Assembly: GCA_046293075.1 (NCBI GenBank)
Contig: JBKBPL010000004.1
Span: 62,001-126,000 of the forward strand
Reading direction: 5' to 3'
Origin: Ga0077530 sp046293075
Lineage (GTDB): Bacteria; Pseudomonadota; Alphaproteobacteria; Rhizobiales; Hyphomicrobiaceae
DNA: 64,000 nt
Positions within the stretch are counted from its first letter, which is position 1. Every line of letters starts with the position of its first letter. Below, one piece after another: positions 8,723-17,971 of this stretch. The notes below the pieces were generated by a model. That model did no database searches. It was given only the letters and a program-made list of their open reading frames with translations, and was not told the origin of the DNA. Position numbers and translations under genes: made by a program.

Positions 8723-9883
8723 ATGTCGTCCCTTCTCTCTGACGCCAAGGCTTTGCTCGCAAAGCTGGTGTCATTCGACACGACCAGCGCGAAGACCAAC
8801 CTGCCCTGTGCCGAGTTCATTCGCGACGTGCTCGCCGGGCATGGCGTCAAAGCGGCACTGCTGCCGTCGGACGACGGCATTCATGCCAATCTGTTCGCGA
8901 CCATCGGCCCGCCAGGCGACGGTGGCATCGCCTTCTCGGGACACATGGACGTGGTGCCCGTTGAGGGCCAGCCTTGGGAAACCGATCCCTTTGAAATGGT
9001 CGAGCGTGACGGGCGGCTCTACGGCCGTGGCACATGCGACATGAAGGGCTATCTTGCCTGTGTGCTGGCGCTGGTGCCGGAGATGGTCCGGCGACCGCTC
9101 AAGCGGCCGCTCCACATCGCGTTCTCCTATGACGAGGAAGTCGGTTGCACGGGCGTGAAGCCGATGATCGCCGAGTTCGGCAAGACCCTGCCGACGCCCG
9201 CCATCGTGCTCGTCGGCGAGCCGACGCTCATGACCGTCGTCGACGCGCACAAGGGCGGCTACCGCTTCCGCACGGAGATCACGGGTAAGGCGGCGCATTC
9301 CTCAAAGCCGCAGCTCGGGGCCTCGGCGATATTTGCCGCGGCCGATCTCGCGATGGAGCTCAGGCGCATCGAGGAGCGGCTGAAGGCGCGCCAGATCAAC
9401 CCACGGTTCGACCCGCCGCATTCGTCGATTTCGGTCGGATCGATCTCGGGCGGCGTCGCGCACAATATTATCCCGCCGCACTGCGAGATGAACTGGGGCA
9501 TCCGCGCGCTGCCTGGCCTCGACGTGCCGGCGCTCGTCCAGGAGTTCGACTCATATGCGCAGAATCACGTCCTGCCGCCGATGCGCGCGGTGAGCGATGA
9601 TTGCGCGATCGTGACGACGCCGACGGGGGTGCTACCGGCGTTCTCATCGGGGGAGAACGCTCCGGCGACGTCGCTCGCGCTCCGCCTTGTCGGTCAGAAC
9701 GAGACGTTCGCCGTCGCCTACGGCACTGAGGCAAGCCACTTCCAGGCCGCCGGGTGCTCGTCGGTCGTGTGCGGCCCAGGCAGCATCGATCAGGCGCATC
9801 AAGCCAACGAGTTCATCGCCATCAGCGAGCTCGAGCGCTGCCTCTCGTATCTCGGTCGCGTGATCGATACAGCGGCTGAGTAA
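8723..9883 (+). CDS. argE: Acetylornithine deacetylase, ArgE-type M20 peptidase
   Basis: A 386-residue zinc amidohydrolase of the M20 family that removes the acetyl group from N-acetylornithine or a similar N-acyl amino acid. Metal and catalytic motifs are SGHMDVVPVEGQPW, GRGTCDMKGYLA, SYDEEVGCTG and the C-terminal GTEASHFQAAG; the dimerisation lid lies between about 180 and 290. The ribosome binding site GGAG is well placed before ATG 8723. Because argJ is present in the same window, a deacetylase is not required for arginine synthesis, so the real substrate may be a different acyl amino acid. Confidence 0.88.
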   Translation: MSSLLSDAKALLAKLVSFDTTSAKTNLPCAEFIRDVLAGHGVKAALLPSDDGIHANLFATIGPPGDGGIAFSGHMDVVPVEGQPWETDPFEMVERDGRLYGRGTCDMKGYLACVLALVPEMVRRPLKRPLHIAFSYDEEVGCTGVKPMIAEFGKTLPTPAIVLVGEPTLMTVVDAHKGGYRFRTEITGKAAHSSKPQLGASAIFAAADLAMELRRIEERLKARQINPRFDPPHSSISVGSISGGVAHNIIPPHCEMNWGIRALPGLDVPALVQEFDSYAQNHVLPPMRAVSDDCAIVTTPTGVLPAFSSGENAPATSLALRLVGQNETFAVAYGTEASHFQAAGCSSVVCGPGSIDQAHQANEFIAISELERCLSYLGRVIDTAAE

Positions 9884-9895
9884 CCGCGCAGCCCG

Positions 9896-10645
9896 TCAAT
9901 ACGTCGCCCGTCCGCCGGAGATGTCGAGGACACTCCCGGTCGTGAACGAGCAGTCCTCCGAGGCCGCGAAGGCGGCAAGCGCCGCGATCTCCTCAACCTT
10001 CACGAAGCGGCCGCGCGGGATCTTCGAGAGCATGTAGTCGATCTGCTGCTGGGTCATCTGATCGAAGATCGCCGTCCTCGCGGCAGCCGGAGTGATCGCA
10101 TTGACCGAGATGTCGTACTGCGCCAGCTCCTTGGCGAGACTTTTCGTCAACCCGATCACGCCGGCCTTCGAGGCGGAATAGTGCACAGCGTTGGGGTTGC
10201 CTTCCTTGCCGGCGATCGACGCGATGTTGACGATGCGCCCGTAGTTCTGCGCGATCATGGTCGGCACGACGGCGCGGCAGCAGTAGAAGGGGCCGTCGAG
10301 GTTGATGCGGAGGACGCGCTGCCAATCGGCAATGGGGAGCTCCCACGTCGGCGCATTGCCGCCTGCGATGCCGGCATTGTTGACGAGGATGTCGATGCGC
10401 TTGACGTCGGCGAGTGTCGCCTTGACCGCCGCATCGATCGAATCCGGATTGGTCACGTCGACGGCATAGGCCATGGCGGACGCGCCGAGCTCCTTGGCAG
10501 TCTTGTCTGCAAGCGCCCTGTCGAGATCCCAGATGGCGACCTTGGCGCCCGAGGCGATGTAGCGCTCGGTGATCGCGCGGCCGATGCCTTGTGCGCCGCC
10601 CGTGACGACGGCAATCCGGCCCTTCAGATCAATTGCATTAGCCAT
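9896..10645 (-). CDS. Short-chain dehydrogenase/reductase of the tetronate-type cluster
   Basis: A 249-residue classical SDR with TGGAQGIG for NAD(P) binding, NNAG, the catalytic Ser of ASIAGKEG and Tyr/Lys in HYSASKAG, ending in the C-terminal DISGGRATY. It is the last gene of a minus-strand block after otnK and otnC, separated from otnC by 32 bp. In typical otn clusters the sugar acid is first oxidised by a 3-hydroxyisobutyrate-dehydrogenase-like enzyme; here an SDR occupies that place, so it probably oxidises a hydroxy acid or sugar acid. Exact substrate unknown. It converges with argE, leaving only 12 bp. Confidence 0.85.
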   Translation of the reverse strand: MANAIDLKGRIAVVTGGAQGIGRAITERYIASGAKVAIWDLDRALADKTAKELGASAMAYAVDVTNPDSIDAAVKATLADVKRIDILVNNAGIAGGNAPTWELPIADWQRVLRINLDGPFYCCRAVVPTMIAQNYGRIVNIASIAGKEGNPNAVHYSASKAGVIGLTKSLAKELAQYDISVNAITPAAARTAIFDQMTQQQIDYMLSKIPRGRFVKVEEIAALAAFAASEDCSFTTGSVLDISGGRATY

Positions 10646-10677
10646 GGGATTTCCTCGGGTCTGGTCTCTGGTTGAGC

Positions 10678-11310
10678 CTAGCGGAAGCGGCGCTCGAGCT
10701 CCGCTACCTGTTCGTCGGTGAGAAGGCGCAGGCGCTCGCCGCGCAGCATGAGGAAGAGCTTCGCCGTTTCCTCCAGTTCCTCGATGGCGTCCTGCGCCGC
10801 CGACAGGCTCGTGCCGGCGACGACGGGTCCGTGGTTGGCGAGCAGCACGGCATGATGCGTGCCAGCGAGCGCGCCAACGGCCGTCGCGAGGGTCTCATCG
10901 CCCGGCGGATAGTAGGGCACCAGCGGCAGCCGGCCGATGCGCATGGCGTAGTAGGCGGTGATCGGCGGCAGGCAGTTGCTCGGATCGATGCCGTCAAGGC
11001 AGCTCACCGCCACTGAGTGCGTAGAGTGGAGATGCACGACGGCGCCACAGCCGGGACGGGCGCGATACATGGTTGCATGCAGAAAGGCCTCTTTGGTGGG
11101 CTTGTCGCCGTCGATGAGGCGGCCCGCGGCATCAAGCCTGGCGAGCCGCGCCGGATCAAGCGTGCCGAGCGACGAGCCGGTCGGTGTCATGAGCCAGCCG
11201 CCATCGGGGAGCGCGACCGAGATGTTGCCGGTCGAGCCGTGCGTCAGCCCGCGGTTGAACAGCGACGCGCCGACCCTCGCGATTTCTTCGCGCAGACGGC
11301 TCTCGCTCAC
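10678..11310 (-). CDS. otnC: Class II aldolase/adducin family, 3-oxo-tetronate 4-phosphate decarboxylase type
   Basis: A 210-residue zinc-dependent class II aldolase-fold protein. Landmarks are HGSTGNISV and MTPTGSSLG in the N-terminal half, then HLHSTHSVAVSCLDG with zinc-ligand histidines, and LLANHGPVVAG. In the OtnC subfamily these enzymes decarboxylate 3-oxo-tetronate 4-phosphate to dihydroxyacetone phosphate. Its start overlaps the end of the otnK-like gene by four bases (ATGA), which strongly supports a joint role. L-fuculose- or ribulose-phosphate aldolase activity is a less likely alternative given the kinase partner. Confidence 0.85.
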   Translation of the reverse strand: MSESRLREEIARVGASLFNRGLTHGSTGNISVALPDGGWLMTPTGSSLGTLDPARLARLDAAGRLIDGDKPTKEAFLHATMYRARPGCGAVVHLHSTHSVAVSCLDGIDPSNCLPPITAYYAMRIGRLPLVPYYPPGDETLATAVGALAGTHHAVLLANHGPVVAGTSLSAAQDAIEELEETAKLFLMLRGERLRLLTDEQVAELERRFR

Positions 11311-12572
11311 GACAGCTTCTCCCAGGCCTTGAGGAAGAAATCCGGTGCGCCGAAGTTGCCCGACTTGAGCGCCAGCACCATCTCGCGGCCGCCGAGGGCG
11401 CGTGTCCAGGGCACGCCCGGATCGATCTCGGGGCCGATCTCAAGCGCCGTAACACCGAGGCCATTGACGACGGCGCCGGAGGTCTCGCCGCCGGCGACGA
11501 TCAGGCGGGTGAAGCCGGCTTCTGAAAGCCCGACGGCCGCACATGCAAGCGTGTCCTCGATCATCGTGCCGGCCTGCTCGCGACCGAGCCTCGCCTGCGC
11601 GGCAGCAACCGCATCGGGATCGGCGCTTGAATAGATGAGTGGCGGGCGCTCGGCGGGCTGTTCCTTGGCCCAGGCGACGATCCGGTCGGCGTTGATCTCG
11701 CCGGATGCAATGGCGAGCGGATCGATGCGCAGGGTTGGCAGGCCCGCCGCAATCGCGCGCTGCACCTGCCCCCGTGTCGCCGCGCTGCAGCTGCCGGCCA
11801 GGATCAGCGCGCGGCCTTTTGGCGCGCGCATCGACGCGGGCGCTTCGGCGGCGCTCATCAGGCCCGCGCGCACGAAATTTGCGGGCAGGCCGAGTGCGAC
11901 GCCCGAGCCGCCGGTGATGAGCTTCATGCCGGCCGCGGCCGTACCGATATCGATCAGGTGGCGGTCGGTGATCGCGTCCAGGACGAGGAAACGCTCGTCG
12001 CGCTGGTCGGCGGCGGCCAAGGCTGCCCTGATCGCTTCCGCGCCGGAGTCGACCACGGCAAAGGGCACGAGCCCGACCTTGAGCTTGGTCTGGCGCTGGA
12101 GAACACGCACGAGGTTCGAATCGCGCATCGGCGTCAGCGGGTGATCCTTCATCGGGCTTTCGGCGAGCGGCACATCACCGACGAAGAGATTGCCCTGATA
12201 GACCGTACGCTTGTTCGTCGGAAAGGCGGGGCACACAATCGCCTGCCGCGCGCCGAGGTGGCCGAGCAGCGCTTCCGCCACCGGGCCGATGTTGCCCTCA
12301 TCCGTCGAGTCGAACGTCGAGCAATACTTGAAGAAGAGCTGCTTCGCGCCACCTGCGAGCAGCGCTTCAGCAGCGGCGAGCGAGAGAGACACCGCTTCGC
12401 CGGCCGGGCACGTCCGCGTTTTGAGCGCGACGACGACCGCATCGTAGCCGGCGAGGTCCGCGCTCTTATCGGGCACCTGCATGACCTGCACGGTCCGCAT
12501 CCCGCCGCGCGTCAGCATTAGCGCGAGATCGGTTGCGCCGGTCAGGTCGTCGGCGATGCATCCGAGCAGCAT
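11307..12572 (-). CDS. otnK: Four-carbon acid sugar kinase, 3-oxo-tetronate kinase type
   Basis: Predicted 421-residue kinase of the DUF1537 (SBD_N/NBD_C) family. The N-terminal sugar-binding half begins GCIADDLTGATDLALML and includes KYCSTFDSTDEGNIG and CPAFPTNKRTVYQGNLFVG; the C-terminal nucleotide-binding half contains AGGETSGAVVNGLGV. These kinases phosphorylate 3-oxo-tetronate at O-4 before OtnC decarboxylation. It is translationally coupled to otnC and sits 39 bp after the molybdenum hydroxylase gene, suggesting one transcript for uptake, oxidation and degradation of a sugar-acid-like substrate. It has the full family length. Confidence 0.88.
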   Translation of the reverse strand: MLLGCIADDLTGATDLALMLTRGGMRTVQVMQVPDKSADLAGYDAVVVALKTRTCPAGEAVSLSLAAAEALLAGGAKQLFFKYCSTFDSTDEGNIGPVAEALLGHLGARQAIVCPAFPTNKRTVYQGNLFVGDVPLAESPMKDHPLTPMRDSNLVRVLQRQTKLKVGLVPFAVVDSGAEAIRAALAAADQRDERFLVLDAITDRHLIDIGTAAAGMKLITGGSGVALGLPANFVRAGLMSAAEAPASMRAPKGRALILAGSCSAATRGQVQRAIAAGLPTLRIDPLAIASGEINADRIVAWAKEQPAERPPLIYSSADPDAVAAAQARLGREQAGTMIEDTLACAAVGLSEAGFTRLIVAGGETSGAVVNGLGVTALEIGPEIDPGVPWTRALGGREMVLALKSGNFGAPDFFLKAWEKLS

Positions 12573-12611
12573 GGCGCCCCTCCCTGGGCGGCGTGAATGT
12601 CCGGCGGTCTC

Positions 12612-14927
12612 TTATGCCGCCTTGGCCTTGCGAGCCTTCGCGATGGCTTGCCAGATCCGCGCTGGCGTCCCCGGCATCTCGATATGGGTGATGCCGAGGG
12701 GCGCCAGCGCATCGCAGATCGCATTGATCGTGGCGACCAGTGAGCCGACCGTGCCGGCCTCGCCCACGCCCTTGGCGCCGAGCGCATTGACTTTCGTCGG
12801 GACCTCGCGCGTGCGGATCGTGATATTCGGCAGGTCATGGGCGCGGGGGATCATGTAGTCCATGAACGAGCCCGATGCGAGCTGGGCAGTCTCCGCGTCG
12901 TAGACGATTGTCTCGCCGATGGCCTGGGCGACGCCCTGCGCCACGCCGCCATGAATCTGGCCGCGCGCGAGCGTTGGATTGATGACCGTTCCAATGTCCT
13001 CGACGACGGTGTAGCGCACGATCTCAAGGGCGCCCGTGTCCGGATCGATCTCGACCTCGCACATATGACAGCCGTTCGGGTAGGTCACCGCCGGCGGCTG
13101 GAACTCGCCGGCGGCCGAGAAGCCTTCATCGCTCGTCTTCTCCGCGTGCTCGGCGACCTCGAAGAGCGTCACGGCGCGGTTGGTGCCGCTCAAGCGGAAG
13201 TGTCCATCCGCGAACTCGATGTCATCAGCCTTGGCCTCGAGCATTTGGGCAGCGATCTCGCGGCCCTTCGCAATCGCATTGTCGAGCGTGATGGCAACGC
13301 AGGCGCCGCCGACGCCCGTGCTGCTCGAGCCGCCATTGCCTCGCCCGCCGGGCAGCAGGTCCGTGTCGCCCTGCACGTAGCGGACCTTCTCAAGGGGCAC
13401 ACCCAGGCGCTGTGCCACAAGCTGTGAGAGCATCGTCTCAAGGCCCTGGCCGACGCTCATGACGCCGGCGTGCAGCGTCACCGTGCCATCGCTGGAGATG
13501 CGTACGGCCGAAAAATCCTTGCCCGGTTTGACGAACGGGCCGCCGGCTACTTCGATCGGGTTAGAGATGCCAAGGCCGCGCAGCTTGCCGCGCCTGGCCG
13601 CTTCTGCCCGACGCGCCTCGAAGCCGGCGCGGTCGGCAAGCTCGGCGGCTCCCGTCATGTTTCCTTCAAACTCGCCGCAGTCATAGACGAACGTGAAGCC
13701 CGTGTCGTATGGCATGGCCGCCGGCGGCACGAGATTGCGCAGCCGCAGCTCAAAGGGATCGATCTTCATCTCACGAGCAGCGATATCGATCAGGCGCTCA
13801 ATGGCATAGGTCGCCTCGGGGCGGCCTGCGCCCCGGTATGGTGCTGAGGTCTGCTGATTGGTGAAGATGCCGCGCACGCTCGCGACGATGGTCGGGATGC
13901 GGTATACGCCGGCGATGCCGCCAAGGTTGCCGATCAGGAAGAGCGAGCGACCGTTGAGATAGCAGCCGATGTTCACATCGAACCTGCCGCGCAGGCCGAG
14001 GAACTTGCCCTCTTTGTCGAGCGCCAGCTCCGCGTCGATGTGCACGTCGCGGCCGTGGTCGTCCGAGAGGAAGGACTCGCGCCGCTCGCAGATCCAGCGC
14101 ACCGGGCGGCCGAGGCGCTTCGCCGCCCAGAGCACCAGCACGTCCTCCGGGTAGGCGCCGCTCTTCATGCCGAACGAGCCGCCGACGTCGCCGGCAAGAA
14201 TGCGGATCTTGGACGGATCGACCTTGAAGAGCCCGGCGAGCGTCGGGCGCATTGCGAACGGGCTCTGCGTCGAGGCATGGATCACGTAGCGCCCTTCATC
14301 GTCGATCAGGCCGAGCGCCCCGCGCGGCTCCATGCTGCACGCTGTCACGCGCGAAACATGCGTGTTCAGGCGGGCGATGTGGGCAGCACCCGCGGCGATC
14401 TTCTCGAAGGCGTCAGGGTCGCCCTTCTTCCAGACATAAGCGATGTTGTCGGGCACCTCGTCCCAAACGGCAGGCGCGCCGGGCGCGCGTGCAGGCTCGA
14501 CACCCGCGACCGCATCGAGCGGGTCGTAGTCGATCTCGACCAGCTCGCCGGCCGCCTCGGCCTGCTCGACAGTCTCCGCGACGACCAGCACCACGCACTC
14601 TCCGACAAAGCGCACGCGGTCGCGGGCGAGCACGGGGCGCCGGGCCTGGTGGGCCTTCTGGCCATCCGACTTCGGCAGCTCGACGCCACAGGGGAGATCG
14701 CCGATGCCGTCGGCGGCAAGATCGGCGCCGGTCAGAACCGCAAGCACGCCGGGTACGGCCTTGGCGGCGGCCGTATCGATGCCGCGGATCCGGGCATGGG
14801 CATAGACCGAGCGGACGATGAAGGCGTGCGCGAGGCGCGGCAGGCGTAGATCGGCCACGTAGCGGCCGCGGCCCGTGGCGAGGCGCGCGTCCTCAATCCG
14901 GCCCGTGTACGCAATGGTCTCGCTCAT
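12612..14927 (-). CDS. Xanthine dehydrogenase family molybdopterin-binding (CoxL-like) large subunit
   Basis: Predicted 771-residue molybdenum hydroxylase large subunit. The N-terminal aldehyde-oxidase a/b hammerhead domain (YTGRIEDARLATGRGRYVADL, HAFIVRSVYAHARI) is followed by Moco-binding segments including GGSFGMKSG, APYRGAGRPE, VGQGLETMLSQ and the GVGEAGTVGS loop with the catalytic Glu. The active-site loop lacks the AYXCSFR of true CO dehydrogenase, so it hydroxylates some other aldehyde or heterocycle. Oddly, no 2Fe-2S or FAD subunit genes adjoin it. ATG 14927 has GGAG eight bases upstream. It lies between the ABC transporter and otnK on the same strand. Confidence 0.88.
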   Translation of the reverse strand: MSETIAYTGRIEDARLATGRGRYVADLRLPRLAHAFIVRSVYAHARIRGIDTAAAKAVPGVLAVLTGADLAADGIGDLPCGVELPKSDGQKAHQARRPVLARDRVRFVGECVVLVVAETVEQAEAAGELVEIDYDPLDAVAGVEPARAPGAPAVWDEVPDNIAYVWKKGDPDAFEKIAAGAAHIARLNTHVSRVTACSMEPRGALGLIDDEGRYVIHASTQSPFAMRPTLAGLFKVDPSKIRILAGDVGGSFGMKSGAYPEDVLVLWAAKRLGRPVRWICERRESFLSDDHGRDVHIDAELALDKEGKFLGLRGRFDVNIGCYLNGRSLFLIGNLGGIAGVYRIPTIVASVRGIFTNQQTSAPYRGAGRPEATYAIERLIDIAAREMKIDPFELRLRNLVPPAAMPYDTGFTFVYDCGEFEGNMTGAAELADRAGFEARRAEAARRGKLRGLGISNPIEVAGGPFVKPGKDFSAVRISSDGTVTLHAGVMSVGQGLETMLSQLVAQRLGVPLEKVRYVQGDTDLLPGGRGNGGSSSTGVGGACVAITLDNAIAKGREIAAQMLEAKADDIEFADGHFRLSGTNRAVTLFEVAEHAEKTSDEGFSAAGEFQPPAVTYPNGCHMCEVEIDPDTGALEIVRYTVVEDIGTVINPTLARGQIHGGVAQGVAQAIGETIVYDAETAQLASGSFMDYMIPRAHDLPNITIRTREVPTKVNALGAKGVGEAGTVGSLVATINAICDALAPLGITHIEMPGTPARIWQAIAKARKAKAA

Positions 14928-15003
14928 CCGTAGTCTCCCTAAAGTCGGACGGGTTCGGCCACCAACCATAGTCGCAGGGCGCCATTCGGCAAGCGGGTTG
15001 GCG

Positions 15004-16014
15004 TCAGAGCCGTCCTTCGGAAACGGCGTGGCAGGCGACCGCATGAGCGGCGCACGATGTTGCTGCCGCAGTGAGCTCCGGAACCTCGTACCGGCAGCGC
15101 TCCAGCACAGCCGGGCAGCGCGGATTGAAGGCGCAGCCTGGCGGCGGGCTGATCGGGTTCGGGATCTCGCCCTCGACCATCTTGCGGGGGCGCCCTGTCA
15201 TGGCGAGATCCGGTACGGCGTCGAGCAGCATGCGCGCATAGGGGTGGCGCGGGGCGCGGAAGAGCGCCTGTGTCGGCGCCATCTCGACGATGCGGCCGAG
15301 GTACATGACACCGATGCGTGCGGCCATGTGACGGACGACGGCGAGGTTGTGGCTGATGAAGAGGTAGGTGAGACCGAGGCGGTCCTGCAGCTCGCGCATG
15401 AGATTGAGGATCTGCGCCTGGACGGAAACGTCGAGGGCGCTCGTCGGCTCGTCGGCGACGAGGAACTCGGGCTTCGACGAAAGCGCGCGAGCAATGCAGA
15501 TGCGCTGGCGCTGCCCGCCGGAGAACTCATGTGGGTACTTGGCGGCATCGGCGGGGTCGAGCCCGACGAGGCGGAGCAGCTCGCTCACTTGATGCTCGAT
15601 TTCGGCGCGATCCGTGGCAAGCCCGAAGGCGCGGATAGGATCGGCGATGATGCTGCCGACCCGCCAGCGCGGATTGAGGCTCGCATAGGGATCCTGGAAG
15701 ATCATCTGAATGCGGCGGCGCAGGGCCTGACGCTTCGCGGCATCGGCGAGCGACCACATGTCGACGCCGTCGATGGTGACGCGCCCCCCGGTCGGCTCCA
15801 GCAGGCCGACGACCATCTTGGCGACCGTTGATTTTCCCGACCCCGACTCGCCGACGAGGGCGACGGTCTCGCGCCGGCCGATGTCGAAGGAGACGTCGGT
15901 AACGGCGCGGAGCAGTTTGCGCTCATCGCCTTCGAGCACGCGGTTGAGCCACGGCTTCGAGACATCGAAAACGCGCGAGAGGTGGCTGACCTCGACGAAG
16001 GGGCGCTCCGTCAT
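15004..16014 (-). CDS. dppF: Oligopeptide/dipeptide-type ABC transporter ATP-binding protein (DppF-like)
   Basis: A 336-residue cytoplasmic ATPase with Walker A GESGSGKST, the Q-loop in MIFQDPYASLNPRWRVG, signature FSGGQRQR, Walker B FLVADEPTSALD and the switch His in LFISHNLAVVRHMA. The C-terminal extension with GCAFNPRCPAVLERCRYEVPEL is the Cys-containing tail of the OppF/DppF group. It energises import of the ligand of the nearby binding proteins. Its start overlaps the end of the upstream dppD gene by four bases. The systems of this class carry peptides, opines, nickel or sugars; the substrate is not evident. Confidence 0.92.
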   Translation of the reverse strand: MTERPFVEVSHLSRVFDVSKPWLNRVLEGDERKLLRAVTDVSFDIGRRETVALVGESGSGKSTVAKMVVGLLEPTGGRVTIDGVDMWSLADAAKRQALRRRIQMIFQDPYASLNPRWRVGSIIADPIRAFGLATDRAEIEHQVSELLRLVGLDPADAAKYPHEFSGGQRQRICIARALSSKPEFLVADEPTSALDVSVQAQILNLMRELQDRLGLTYLFISHNLAVVRHMAARIGVMYLGRIVEMAPTQALFRAPRHPYARMLLDAVPDLAMTGRPRKMVEGEIPNPISPPPGCAFNPRCPAVLERCRYEVPELTAAATSCAAHAVACHAVSEGRL

Positions 16015-17000
16015 CCGCGCGCCTCCGCCCTCTGAGGGGCGACGAGCCAGCAGGCGGCAAGCGAGTGGTCAACAGGCATGAGATCAGGTCGTTGCGTGCG
16101 GCAGCGGTCGAAGGCGTGCGGGCAGCGCGGATGGAAGGCGCAGCCCTCGGGGATCGCAGAGAGGCGCGGCATCGAGCCGGGAATTTGCGCAAGGCGGTCG
16201 CTGGTCCCTTCGATTGACGGGATCGAGCCCATCAGGCCGCGCGTGTATGGATGGTGGGCCGATTTGATCACCTCGCGCACCGGGCCGATCTCGGCAATGC
16301 GGCCGGCGTACATGACCGCGACGCGGTTGGCGGTCTCCGCGATCACGCCCATGTCGTGCGTGATCAGCATGACGGCGGTGCCGCGCTCGCGGCACAGCCG
16401 CTTGAGTAGCTGAATGATCTGCGCTTGAATGGAGACGTCGAGCGCGGTCGTCGGCTCGTCGGCGATGATGAGGTCGGGCTCGGCGCACAGCGCGAGCGCC
16501 AGCACGACGCGCTGGCGCATCCCGCCGGAGAACTCGTGCGGATAGGCGTCAATGCGCCGCTCCGCGCCCTGGATACCGACCTCGGTCAGCAGGGCGATCG
16601 CGCGCGTGCGCGCCTCGCGTTCGCTGAGGGGCAAGTGCGTGCGGATGGTCTCGATGATCTGATCGCCGATACGGTAGAGCGGGTTGAGGCTCGTCAGCGG
16701 GTCCTGAAAGACCATGCCGATGCGCTTTCCGCGGATGGGGCGCATATCCTCGCGCGCGAGGTTGTCGATGCGCTGGCCTTTGAGGCGGATTTCGCCTCCG
16801 GCAATGCGCCCCGGCGGCTCCAGAAGGCCGATGATCGCCGTGCCAGTGAGCGACTTTCCGGCCCCTGATTCGCCGACGACGCCGAGCACCTCGCCGGGCG
16901 CGATGTCAAAGGAGACATCATCGACGGCAATGAGCGTGCCGCGCCGCGTCGGGAACTCGACGCGGAGATTGCGGACGGAGAGGACAGGTGCATTGGACAT
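16011..17000 (-). CDS. dppD: Oligopeptide/dipeptide-type ABC transporter ATP-binding protein (DppD-like)
   Basis: A 329-residue ATPase partner of DppF. Walker A is GESGAGKSL, with Lys but Leu in place of the usual final Thr/Ser neighbour; the signature is FSGGMRQR, Walker B LIIADEPTTALD, and the switch His is in LITHDMGVIAE. The C-terminal tail GCAFHPRCPHAFDRCRTQRPDL is the family hallmark. ATG 17000 is preferred because the sequence before it is out of register with the family and overlaps the permease gene; start and upstream stop share one base (TGATG). It forms the ATPase heterodimer with the following gene. Confidence 0.92.
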   Translation of the reverse strand: MSNAPVLSVRNLRVEFPTRRGTLIAVDDVSFDIAPGEVLGVVGESGAGKSLTGTAIIGLLEPPGRIAGGEIRLKGQRIDNLAREDMRPIRGKRIGMVFQDPLTSLNPLYRIGDQIIETIRTHLPLSEREARTRAIALLTEVGIQGAERRIDAYPHEFSGGMRQRVVLALALCAEPDLIIADEPTTALDVSIQAQIIQLLKRLCRERGTAVMLITHDMGVIAETANRVAVMYAGRIAEIGPVREVIKSAHHPYTRGLMGSIPSIEGTSDRLAQIPGSMPRLSAIPEGCAFHPRCPHAFDRCRTQRPDLMPVDHSLAACWLVAPQRAEARG

Positions 17001-17971
17001 CAGCGCAGCTTCGGGTTGAGGGCGTCGCGCAACCAGTCGCCGAGCAGGTTCACGGCGAGCACCAGCACGGCAAGCGTGATCCCCGGGAAGGCGACCATCC
17101 ACCAGGAGCCCGAGAATAGGTACTTGTTGCCAATCTGGATCATGGTGCCGAGCGAAGGCTCGGTCGGCGGCAGGCCGACGCCGAGGAAGGAGAGCGTCGC
17201 TTCCGTGATGATGGCGAGCGCGAGGTTGATGGTGCCGATGACCAGCACGGGTGAGAGGACGTTGGGCAATACGTGCTTGAACATGATGGCGGTGCGGCTC
17301 ATGCCGATGAGACGGGCGGCCTGAACGTACTCCTTGTTCTTCTCGACGAGGGTCATGCCGCGCACGGTGCGCGCATACTGCACCCAGAAGGAAAGACCGA
17401 TCGACAACACCAGGATCCAGAACTCGGCGCCGCCGAGACGCCCGCGAAAGAGCGTTTGTGCAATGCCGTTGATGAGCAGCGCAACGAGGATCGCCGGGAA
17501 CGTCAGCTTCACGTCGGCGATGCGCATGATGATGGTATCGACGATGCCGCCGAAGTAGCCCGCGACAAGGCCGAGGCTGACGCCGATGCCGATCGCCAGC
17601 AGCACCGCGAGCACGCTGATCGCGATCGAGCTGCGCGTGCCGTAGAGGATCGTCGAGAGGATGTCGCGGCCCTGGTCGTCCGTGCCGAGCAGGAAGCGCC
17701 GGTCGCCGCCATTCGCCCAGGCGGGCGGCAGGTCCGAGTCCATCAGATTGAGGGACCGCAGGTCGTAGGGATCGTGCGGCGCGATGACGGGTGCGAGCAG
17801 CGCTGCGCCGACCATCAGGAGCGTCACGATGGCAGCCAGTACAACGAGGCGCGAGGAGCGAAAGCTGTACCAGAGGTCGCTGTCGAAAATGCGCTCGAAG
17901 AGGCCCCGCGCGGGGGCGCGGGAGGCGCGCGGTGTATCGGTTGCCGGCAGGCCCTGCTCTTGCGTGGTCAT
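17000..17971 (-). CDS. dppC: Oligopeptide/dipeptide-type ABC transporter permease (DppC-like)
   Basis: A 323-residue inner-membrane permease. After a cytoplasmic N-terminus comes a first membrane segment (LVVLAAIVTLLMVGAALLAP), the periplasmic motif FLLGTDDQGRDILSTILYGTR typical of DppC/OppC, and the five-helix core with the EAA loop near EYVQAARLIGMSRTAIMFKHVLPN. It pairs with the DppB-like permease to form the transmembrane path. The start overlaps the dppB stop by four bases and the end overlaps dppD, so all five transporter genes are tightly coupled. Confidence 0.93.
   Translation of the reverse strand: MTTQEQGLPATDTPRASRAPARGLFERIFDSDLWYSFRSSRLVVLAAIVTLLMVGAALLAPVIAPHDPYDLRSLNLMDSDLPPAWANGGDRRFLLGTDDQGRDILSTILYGTRSSIAISVLAVLLAIGIGVSLGLVAGYFGGIVDTIIMRIADVKLTFPAILVALLINGIAQTLFRGRLGGAEFWILVLSIGLSFWVQYARTVRGMTLVEKNKEYVQAARLIGMSRTAIMFKHVLPNVLSPVLVIGTINLALAIITEATLSFLGVGLPPTEPSLGTMIQIGNKYLFSGSWWMVAFPGITLAVLVLAVNLLGDWLRDALNPKLR

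Noticed and set aside
14252..14821. Arg-rich open frame on the plus strand opposite the Mo-hydroxylase gene
   Set aside because: Low-complexity antisense translation with no start signal or homology.
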